Source: Adiantum capillus-veneris (lineage: Eukaryota > Streptophyta > Polypodiopsida > Polypodiales > Pteridaceae). From it: DNA of 64,000 nucleotides. Below are positions 1 to 7,485 of this stretch, piece after piece. Under the pieces are notes generated by a model. The model saw only the letters and a list, made by a program, of their open reading frames with translations. It was not told the DNA's origin and did not search any database. The first letter of the stretch is position 1. Each line of letters opens with the position of its first letter. Where the stretch lies: NCBI GenBank assembly GCA_014529385.2, contig CM043963.1, forward strand, positions 96,598,912 to 96,662,911, written 5' to 3'. Both the position numbers and the translations under genes were made by a program.

Positions 1-1
1 A

Positions 2-3000
2 TTTCTTCCAAGCGATACTAAAGATAAAGTTCTTACCGAATGGCGCGGCTTGAAGCTCCTCTCTCATGAGTCTATCAACAAGTATGTAGATAAGTTTTGG
101 GATTTAAATCTCAAAGCTACTGTCTTTCAAAAGATAGACTTTGCCGAGCAAAGACAACAATTCTGTGCGGGATTACCTGAAGAGATGGCCAAATATATCA
201 ACTCTCAACGGCCCGGTACTATTACCGAAGTAATCCACCACACCATGGTTGCTTCACACATCAATTTCCATCAAGGGGCTAGACGTAATGTCAAGCCCAT
301 GGAAAACAAAGATAAAAATGATGCAAAGGGGAAATCCAATGCTCAAAATAATTCCCAAGGCACTTCCAACAACAACAACAACAATCGGTCCAAGGAGAAA
401 GGAGTTTACAAAGGTAAAAACAAACTCTCTCCTGAAGAGCTTGAAGCTTTTCGCAAGGACCATAAGTGTTTCAAGTGTGGGGAGCAAGGACATGGCTATC
501 GTTCTTGCCCCAAGAAGAATACTCGCAATGAGACTCCTAGGGCTTCCACCATCGAAGCTCCAAAAGAGGATGCTCATTGCAAAGGATCATCACTCTCCTA
601 TGCTTGGGGAAAGGTACGAGAGCATGATGCCTTCATCTTGTTTGACCCTGGCTCTACTCTCAACTTCATATCAATAGAGTTGGCCACCAAGTTGGGCATT
701 CAAGCTTTTGAGATGGGAGATATAGTAACAGCTGATGCAGCTTTCAAGGGACAACAAGCCTCCGTTACTCCCTTGATTGGAAAGTTGAGGCTTCATGTCC
801 AAAGCTATGTCGACAAAGAAGACTTCTTCATCTCTCCCCTCCAACATCAGGATGTTATCCTAGGGGCACCATGGTTTGATCACATGGCTGCCAACATGAA
901 GTTCCCTGAAAGGAGAATTTACTTCACCTACAGGGGAAAGAACATGTATGTAGATGCTAGTGAGCGTGGTCGCACTATTCCACTTGTAAATCCTCTTTCT
1001 TTTGATAAATCAATGAAGAGCTCAGTTTCTGCATACATGATTTATGTCAAAGAGTCTCTAAAAGCTAATAATGTTTCATCAAATGAAAATGATAGGAATC
1101 AAGAAGAGTTAGACTTGTCTACTTTTCTAAAAGGATTCCAAGATGTGTTCATCGATGATATCCCTATGGACCTACCTCCAAAACGAGGGGATGATGACCA
1201 TCGTATTGAGCTCCTTCCAGGAAGCTCACCGCCTAACAAACCTCCTTATCGAGTCTCACAAGCTCAACAAGAGGAGATCATGAGGCAAGTACAAGAGCTG
1301 GTAGACAAAGGGATGGTGAGGCCTAGTTCCTCTCCCTTTTGTTCTCCAGTCCTTTTAGTGCAAAAGAAAGATGGTACATACCGTATGTGTGTGGACTATC
1401 GAGCACTAAACCATATCACTATTAAAAACAGATTTCCCGTACCTCGGGTAGAAGATCTGTTTGATAAGCTACAAGGCTCTACCTACTTCAGTAGGATTGA
1501 CCTTAAGAGTGGCTATCATCAAATAAGGATAGTGGATGAGGATATCTTAAAGACCGCGTTTCGCACAACATTTGGTCTTTATGAATATCTAGTCATGCCT
1601 TTTTACTTGACTAATGCACCAGCTACGTTCAATCGTTTGATGGAGAAAATTTTTAGACCATATCGAAAATTCACTGGAGTGTTCTTCGATGATATCATCA
1701 TCTACTCCAAGTCTTTGGAGGAACATAAGCAACATCTCCAAGTGATTTTTCAAGCCTTGAGGGAGAACAAACTTTTTCTCAACCAAAAGAAAAGTGAATT
1801 CTTCCTTCAAGAGATTCAATATCTAGGCCATATTATCTCTCACGATGGTATTCGTATGGATCCATCAAAGTTAGAGGTAATAAAATCATGGCCTAACCCA
1901 AGGAATCTACATGAGCTAAGAAGCTTTATTGGTATGTGTGCATACTATAGACGCTTCATAGCAAAATTCTCTCAAGTGGCAGGACCACTACACGACTTAA
2001 CCAAGAAGAACGTTAAGTTTGTATGGACTGCTAAGGAGCAAAATGCTTTTGAAAAACTCAAAGAGAAGCTTACTTCCCAACCAGTCCTCGTGCTTCCGGA
2101 TCTCTCAAAGCCCTTTGAGGTCCAATGTGATGCTTGTGGTGATTGCCTTGGAGCGGTTTTGCTTCAAGAAGGGCATGCCATAGCATATGAGAGCCGAAGG
2201 CTCAATGGTGATGAACGAGTCTTGGGCATTTATGAGAAAGAGCTTTTAGCTGTTCTACATGCCCTAGACACATGGAAGCACTACCTATTGGGGACTCCAT
2301 TTATCCTACGAACCGACCACCAAAGTCTCAAGTATTTCATGACGCAAACCAAGCTTTCTGACAAACAAATGAGGTGGGTAAATTTTCTTTCGCAATTTAA
2401 TTTTCATATTGCTCACATAGCTGGTAAGCACAATCAAGTTGCCGATGCACTTTCACGACGACCAAAAGTTAATGCGGTGTCTATAGCTACTCACAATGAT
2501 CTATCCTCTATGATAGATGAGTATGCTACTAACCCTGACTTTAGAGACATAATGTCAGCCCTTGCTTTGGGGAAGAAAGAGGAACCATTCACCTTGCAGG
2601 ATGGTTATCTTCTTCACGGAAATAGGCTATGTGTTACCCATTCCCTTCGTGAGAAGGTTATGTATGAATCCCATGCTCCTCCATATGCAGGGCATAGAGG
2701 TATTCAACCTACTCTCCGAGGAGTAGAGACGTATTTCTATTGGCCTACCATGAAAGTGGACATACAAGAGTATGTTTCAAAATGTGTAGTATGCCAAAAG
2801 ACCAAGTATGATAGAGGGAAGCAACCTGGATTACTCCAGCCATTGCCTATTCCAAATTCACCATGGGAGAGTATATCCATGGATTTCATCTTTGGATTAC
2901 CCAAGTCTATCCATGGGAATACAGGAATATGGACAATAGTCGACAGGTTTAGCAAGCAAGCACATTTTATTCCTGTCAAAAAGACTATTAAGGCACATCA

Positions 3001-3961
3001 AATGGCAACTCTCTTCATATCTCAGATTTTCAAACACCATGGATTACCCACATCCATCGTATCAGATAGAGATCCTAGAATGACCAGTAATTTCTGGAAA
3101 GGTCTCTTTGAAAATCTAGGAACAAGATTGAATTTCTCTTCGGCCTATCACCCACAAACGGATGGCCAAAGTGAGATAGCCAATCTTACGATACTCGATC
3201 TACTCAAGACTTATGTTACCGAAGTAGATCAACGCTCACAATGGGAAAAGTATTTACCGCTAGTAGAGTATGCCTACAATAATACTGTACATACTTCTAT
3301 GGGCAAAGCACCTTTCGAGATCATAGAAGGAAGACCTAAAAGTCCCTTGCTACTGAAAGTACATGGGAAAATCTTCGCCGCCGATGAGTATAGCCGTGAC
3401 CTACAAGAATCTTTTCAAAAGATTAGGGAGGCTATAGCCATCTCTCAACAAAGGCAAAAAGCTGCTGCTGATAAGCACAGAAGAGCCTTAATGTTCAAAG
3501 AAAATGATTGGGTCTTACTCAAGTTTCCTAAGGCTCGATTAAGGCAAACGACGGGCAAAAATCCTACGGGCCATCAAAAGTATTATGCTAAACTAGCAAA
3601 AAGATACTATGGTCCTTTCCAAATCTTGAAGCCTATCAATGAGACGGCTTATCAACTCAAGTTGCCCAACCATTGGCTTATACACAATGCCTTTCATGTA
3701 AGCTTACTTAAGCCCTACAAAGGAGAGCCACCAATTGAACCAATTATTGAAGACCCTCCCGAAGTTGAAGACCAAGAAGAGGTGCTACAACCCGAAGCTA
3801 TCCTTCGGCATGAAGACAAGGTACTACGACATGGTAAGATTATCCGACGGTATCTTATTAAGTTCAAAAATTATCCTTTTGAAGATGCTAAATGGATGCA
3901 AGGAGTACAACTTAAGGATAGTATGAACCTTGTCAATGCTTACAATGCTACATTAGAGTAA
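2..3961 (+). CDS. gypsy Gag-Pol polyprotein (gag-PR-RT-RNH-IN-chromodomain), partial at 5' end
   Basis: The frame is open from the left edge; the TTG at 50 is not a real start. Residue numbers here count from that TTG. Order seen: Gag capsid region; zinc knuckle CFKCGEQGHGYRSC near 140-153; aspartic protease with DPGS near 198, a form common in plant chromoviruses; reverse transcriptase with FFDD near 543; RNase H with DACGDCLGAVL near 692; integrase zinc finger ending CVVCQKTK near 913; catalytic D (SMDF), D (SDRDP) and E (GQSEIAN) at roughly 944, 1006 and 1042; and a chromodomain-like tail at about 1252-1290. The reverse transcriptase block usually reading MPFGLTNAP reads MPFYLTNAP here, the one odd residue. 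There are no stops or frameshifts over 1303 codons, so it may still be functional. It would replicate through an RNA intermediate and integrate in chromatin marked by the chromodomain ligand (family knowledge). Confidence 0.93.
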   Translation, partial: FLPSDTKDKVLTEWRGLKLLSHESINKYVDKFWDLNLKATVFQKIDFAEQRQQFCAGLPEEMAKYINSQRPGTITEVIHHTMVASHINFHQGARRNVKPMENKDKNDAKGKSNAQNNSQGTSNNNNNNRSKEKGVYKGKNKLSPEELEAFRKDHKCFKCGEQGHGYRSCPKKNTRNETPRASTIEAPKEDAHCKGSSLSYAWGKVREHDAFILFDPGSTLNFISIELATKLGIQAFEMGDIVTADAAFKGQQASVTPLIGKLRLHVQSYVDKEDFFISPLQHQDVILGAPWFDHMAANMKFPERRIYFTYRGKNMYVDASERGRTIPLVNPLSFDKSMKSSVSAYMIYVKESLKANNVSSNENDRNQEELDLSTFLKGFQDVFIDDIPMDLPPKRGDDDHRIELLPGSSPPNKPPYRVSQAQQEEIMRQVQELVDKGMVRPSSSPFCSPVLLVQKKDGTYRMCVDYRALNHITIKNRFPVPRVEDLFDKLQGSTYFSRIDLKSGYHQIRIVDEDILKTAFRTTFGLYEYLVMPFYLTNAPATFNRLMEKIFRPYRKFTGVFFDDIIIYSKSLEEHKQHLQVIFQALRENKLFLNQKKSEFFLQEIQYLGHIISHDGIRMDPSKLEVIKSWPNPRNLHELRSFIGMCAYYRRFIAKFSQVAGPLHDLTKKNVKFVWTAKEQNAFEKLKEKLTSQPVLVLPDLSKPFEVQCDACGDCLGAVLLQEGHAIAYESRRLNGDERVLGIYEKELLAVLHALDTWKHYLLGTPFILRTDHQSLKYFMTQTKLSDKQMRWVNFLSQFNFHIAHIAGKHNQVADALSRRPKVNAVSIATHNDLSSMIDEYATNPDFRDIMSALALGKKEEPFTLQDGYLLHGNRLCVTHSLREKVMYESHAPPYAGHRGIQPTLRGVETYFYWPTMKVDIQEYVSKCVVCQKTKYDRGKQPGLLQPLPIPNSPWESISMDFIFGLPKSIHGNTGIWTIVDRFSKQAHFIPVKKTIKAHQMATLFISQIFKHHGLPTSIVSDRDPRMTSNFWKGLFENLGTRLNFSSAYHPQTDGQSEIANLTILDLLKTYVTEVDQRSQWEKYLPLVEYAYNNTVHTSMGKAPFEIIEGRPKSPLLLKVHGKIFAADEYSRDLQESFQKIREAIAISQQRQKAAADKHRRALMFKENDWVLLKFPKARLRQTTGKNPTGHQKYYAKLAKRYYGPFQILKPINETAYQLKLPNHWLIHNAFHVSLLKPYKGEPPIEPIIEDPPEVEDQEEVLQPEAILRHEDKVLRHGKIIRRYLIKFKNYPFEDAKWMQGVQLKDSMNLVNAYNATLE

Positions 3962-4321
3962 GCAAATGTACAAATTTCCTTTAAATAACTCATGTTTTTG
4001 TCTTATATGACTAGTCCTCTTTTTAATTGTGCACAAAATTTAACTAGTATGCATGCTTAGAATCATGTTTGTGATGACGACGTCTCTCAAACACCAAGTA
4101 GAATTTGTCACTCTACTTTGGGAGAATAAAATGGACTAAAGAGCAGACATGCTTGCGGCAGCTATGTCTCCCAAGCACCAAATGGATTAGTCATCCATCT
4201 TGGAAAGATGTCATAGGGTAAAAAGGGATCCTTTACCCGCTAAGTACGATTGACTAATGACTAAGACTTTATCTTTTCTACCTCATAGTCGAGGACGACT
4301 ATGATTTCAAGAGAGAGGTAA
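3962..4321 (+). other. 3' untranslated spacer of element G, ending in a polypurine tract
   Basis: Non-coding stretch between the polyprotein stop and the LTR. Two related blocks occur near 4083-4125 and 4165-4210 (both read like TCTCNCAARCACCAA followed by a diverged tail), so part of this spacer is an old internal duplication. The purine-rich CAAGAGAGAGG at 4308-4318 is the likely plus-strand primer site. Confidence 0.6.
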
Positions 4322-5929
4322 TGTCATAAAATCTAATATCTAACTAACCCAAATGATTTTCTCATATTAAATTGATCACTTAATGTGGGAGAATAAACGG
4401 GAACAAGTGTTAAGATATAGGTATGTGCTTATAGATCTATCTCAACACGGGGCCAATGGTAAAGGGGCCCAAAAGGGAGATGGTCTATCAAAGAGCAAGG
4501 CTAACCAATGGAGCATAAGACCTTAGGGTTAGCTTCATTGAAGACCTCCAATAAATGTGTGTAAAAGTCCTTTGACCTTAAGTAAGCTAGGGCTGAGCTT
4601 GAGGTGGGAACCCGGCCCAAGCTCGAGGTGCTTGTCATGCTTGAGGTGTTTTTCATGCTTGAGGTGCTTGATTAAGATGCTTGAGGTGCTTGACTGGCTC
4701 CATGCTTGAGGTGCTTGACTTGCTGCATGATTAAAGTACTTGAGGTGCCTTGAGAAGCTTGCCTGAGATGCTTGTGGGAACACCCCCTAGTTCAAGTGCT
4801 TTGTCATGCTTGGTGAGTAAGGTGCTTGATCACCTAAAAGTCAAAAGCATTCCTACAAGAGGGGGGGCGAGCCCTTTTCCTAGGGGCTAGAGAGAGAACA
4901 CCCACTCACACACACAAGGGAAGCCCAACTTGAAGAGGCAGCAAGGACACATGTCAGGCCCCTACCCATGTTACCTTCATGTGTTGCTTGAAGCCTATTG
5001 GCTAGGCTTCAAAGGGGTCCAATGATAAATTACATGAATTATCTAATTGTTTTAGCATTTATCAAGTCCTCTCTCTCAAAGGGGAAAGGGGGACACTTGT
5101 CCCAAGGCTACCCATGTTGCTTGTAATGGCTCTTGCTTGTGATTGGCTAGGCCTGGAGGGGTCCAATGAGCTTCAGGCATGAGCTACAAGGGGGGGTCGA
5201 CCCAAGCAAGCTAGGGGGGTGCCTAGGGGGTATACTCACCCACACACACTCACAAGCACTCTCATTGTGTGATATGCAAAGTGCAAAGAGCTCCCTCTCC
5301 AAGCAAGTAGAGGTTGAGAGCCTACACCAACACTCTTGGCTATGGAGTGCAAATCCAACCAAGAGCCATGCTTCAATGCTTAAGCTTGCCATATCCTTCT
5401 TCTTCATTACTATGCTATTATGTATGCTAGCAACAAAAGTATGATAAGTGAGGAACTAATTCTTTCTCCTACGAAATGTTTCTTCTTCCTCTTCCCTACC
5501 CTCATTCCCTGCTAGCTCTCTCCACCTTCAAAGGTGTTTGAGGTCTTGGGACTGAGGCTTGGGATAGTTAAAGCTTTCTTCAAGTTTATGTTATGTTTGT
5601 GGTGCATGAAGCCTTCCATCTTCATGGCATCACCTAGTTCACAAGGAACACAAAGACTGTATTGTAACAAGTCTCTCTTTATGGGAGAAATCATAATACA
5701 AATGCCTATTGGAGGGGGGACCGGCTCCACATAAATCCGGTCCTCAATTGTTGTCATGTTCTCTAAACTCTCTCTCTTGCAAAAGTATTGTCTATGCCAA
5801 GTTAACTAATTGCTATGATTATGTTGCTATCTTCAATTATGTCTACCCGCTATGCTCACAAAATCATTTCTTGAAAGTACTCTCATTAAATTCCGCTATT
5901 CTCAAATTGAATAGGCAAATTCCATTACA
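4322..5929 (+). repeat. 3' LTR of element G
   Basis: Begins TGTCATAAAATC just after the purine tract. It contains a cluster of CTTGAGGTGCTTG-type short repeats (4590-4800) and two diverged copies of a block: GGACAC...CTACCCATGTT...TTGGCTAGGC...GGGTCCAATGA near 4946-5028, and again near 5090-5170. A G-rich run followed by CACCCACTCACACACAC-type sequence also occurs twice (4861-4918 and 5188-5255). No protein is supported inside it; open frames here are chance. The 3' boundary is uncertain. Confidence 0.6.
4590..4810 (+). repeat. cluster of CTTGAGGTGCTTG short repeats in LTR
   Basis: At least eight close variants of the 13-mer CTTGAGGTGCTTG or its halves occur in 220 bases, often preceded by CATG. 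Spacing is irregular (about 15-40 bases), so this is a degenerate minisatellite rather than a clean tandem array. It lies in the likely U3 part of the LTR. Confidence 0.7.
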
Positions 5930-5949
5930 CGGGTAGCCTATCATTGATG

Positions 5950-6220
5950 GGTAGTGTCTTTTTTACTATGGTGGATATCTACTTTCACTATTGAAGTCAG
6001 GAGTAGACTATCACTGATGGGTAGGGTTTGGCAATTGGACAGGGTCACGATAATGACTACAACTTCTTATTGTGTGTGAAATATCTTTCAGCATGGACAT
6101 GCTATACATTAATGAATGATAGTAGACATGCATCCCGTCTTCCATGTGAATACATGCTTGCCCAAATGCCTTCTGCGCACACTTTGTTGACTTGGAGCGG
6201 ATACCAATAAGGTAAAACAC
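5950..6220 (+). repeat. dispersed repeat R1, copy 1
   Basis: Shares blocks such as ACTATGGTGGATATCTAC, CAATTGGACAGGGTCA, GATAATGAC, ATGCTTGCCCAA and CTTGGAGCG in the same order and spacing with 12855-13085. The two copies are in direct orientation and flank the CWC22 gene. The identity of the parent element is not recognised; it looks like a decayed transposon fragment. Confidence 0.7.
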
Positions 6221-6399
6221 CCAATATTGTGCCACCTAAGAGAGGCAATGAATTGCAACCACTCCTCTGCACTATTTTCAGCGTGAAAGGACACATTCGA
6301 GAGTTGAATGCAAGCGCTTTCTAGGATAGAGGCGGCGTCGCGAGCGGTGCGGCACGCAGGATGCAGGTCGCCAAAGAAAAAATTATGTGTAAAAAAAGT

Positions 6400-6545
6400 G
6401 TCCGTGAGTAGGAAGAAAGTGAGGGGTTCTATTTTAGAAAATGAGCCAACAAGGCTTGAACTTGAAATGAGACGTCCATGAGTTCATCACGCCTTGCTTT
6501 AACCAATTCAGGGCCCGACTGAATATCTCGAGAACGAGTCCCAAC
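6400..6545 (-). repeat. tRNA-like SINE head (candidate 1)
   Basis: On the minus strand there is an A-box-like TTGGTTAAAGCA (6495-6506) and a B-box-like GTTCAAGCC (6453-6461) at tRNA-like spacing. The sequence downstream on that strand drifts into T-rich runs (near 6372-6400). No intact acceptor stem is visible, so this is a tRNA-derived SINE head rather than a functional tRNA. Confidence 0.45.
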
Positions 6546-6849
6546 ACATGTCAATTCACAACACTGCGCTTGTCTCACTCTCTCTCTCTCTCTCTCACCC
6601 AGGGCTCGAGAAAAGATAGGTTCGCTTTATCCAAAGCGTTTTCAAAATGAAAAATGGCTGGCTCAAATTTGGGGAAGGAGGTTCTCAAGCTGGTTCAAAT
6701 TATGAAATTTATAGTTCTAATATGAGATTTGTAGTGTGATTATCCCCCTCAAATTTAGAGTTAGCCTGCTTATATGCCTGTGAAAAGGTTCCAAAGCCAG
6801 GTCCACAAAAAACAGCCCTGCTCTCACCGTGCTCGTCTCTCCTCCCCTT

Positions 6850-7320
6850 TAAGTGCCATGGGATCCCAACCATGGGATCAATGGTCCCAAGTGAAAGATC
6901 AATCTGGACCATCGATCTGCTAAAACTAAACTCGGGATCCCGAATTTAGATTTTTCAAAACTAATCTCGAGATCCCGAGTTTAGGTTTTACCGGCCACAC
7001 GGGGCCTAATCTCGGGATGCCCCCCTCTCCCCAACCGGGATTTGAACCCTCACCTAGCTTGAGAGTCTAGGGCCTTAACCATCACTCCTGCGTGCGCTTT
7101 CTTGAAATAGTTGTGTTTTTTCATAAACTTAAACTTAAAACAACAGTTTTCGACATAAAAACTAAACTCGAGATCCCGAGTTTAGTTTTTGTGGAGCCCA
7201 CCATAAAAACTAAATTCGAGATCTGAGTTTAGTTTTTACGCATCGACAGCCGAGATCTACGAACGCCTTTGATTTTGCACAAGAGCCATTGATCCCATGG
7301 GTGGGACCCCGTGGCACTTA
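6850..7320. mobile_element. 471-bp inverted-repeat MITE with internal palindromes, upstream of CWC22
   Basis: The left arm (6850-6955) and right arm (7205-7320) are imperfect reverse complements: TAAGTGCCATGGGATCCC at the left end mirrors GGGACCCCGTGGCACTTA at the right end, followed in each arm by CCATGGGATCAATGG and its counterpart. Four short palindromes of the AAACTAAACTCG...CGAGTTTAGTTT type lie inside (6922-6955, 6957-6990, 7157-7190, 7205-7237). The centre holds a tRNA-like segment. No transposase is encoded. A convincing target-site duplication was not found. Confidence 0.7.
7030..7092 (-). repeat. tRNA-like segment (SINE head candidate 2) inside the MITE
   Basis: On the minus strand, GATGGTTAAGGC (7072-7083) resembles an A box and GGTTCAAATCC (7038-7048) is an almost perfect B box. 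Between them CCTAG and CTAGG can pair around a loop reading ACTCTCAAG. The type is Leu/Ser-like but acceptor pairing is absent. It is probably a tRNA-derived insertion, not a working tRNA gene. Confidence 0.5.
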
Positions 7321-7485
7321 GAGGTGAGCCTCCTCTCTCTCTATCTCAAAAGCTCCATTGTGCAAAAGCACGCTTTCACTGAAAAGCATCGTTATTAATG
7401 TGTGGGGTAACGCCTTGCCCTCTCTAGGCTAGTCTCTTTGCAACGACCCAAGTAAAGACGCACCGACAACTGAGCCGCGTCAGAT

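Larger units (their letters stand above)
1..5929 (+). mobile_element. Ty3/gypsy chromovirus element G, 5'-truncated by the window edge
   Basis: A single gypsy polyprotein is followed by about 360 bases of untranslated sequence, a purine tract near 4308-4320 and a TG-starting LTR at 4322. The LTR end is not fixed because the 5' LTR lies outside the window; 5929 is the last CA before a change in sequence character. The polyprotein carries a C-terminal chromodomain-like segment, which places it among plant chromoviruses. The uninterrupted frame suggests recent insertion. Confidence 0.85.

Noticed and set aside
1600-1720. FFDD and DPGS in element G as inactivating changes
   Set aside because: Both forms are common in plant chromoviruses, so they do not indicate damage.
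4535-5757. Several 80-90-codon open frames on both strands in the G LTR
   Set aside because: They follow low-complexity repeats and have no domain; treated as chance frames in the LTR.
7030-7092. Functional tRNA gene
   Set aside because: A and B boxes are present but there is no acceptor-stem pairing and the anticodon arm has a mismatch next to the loop.
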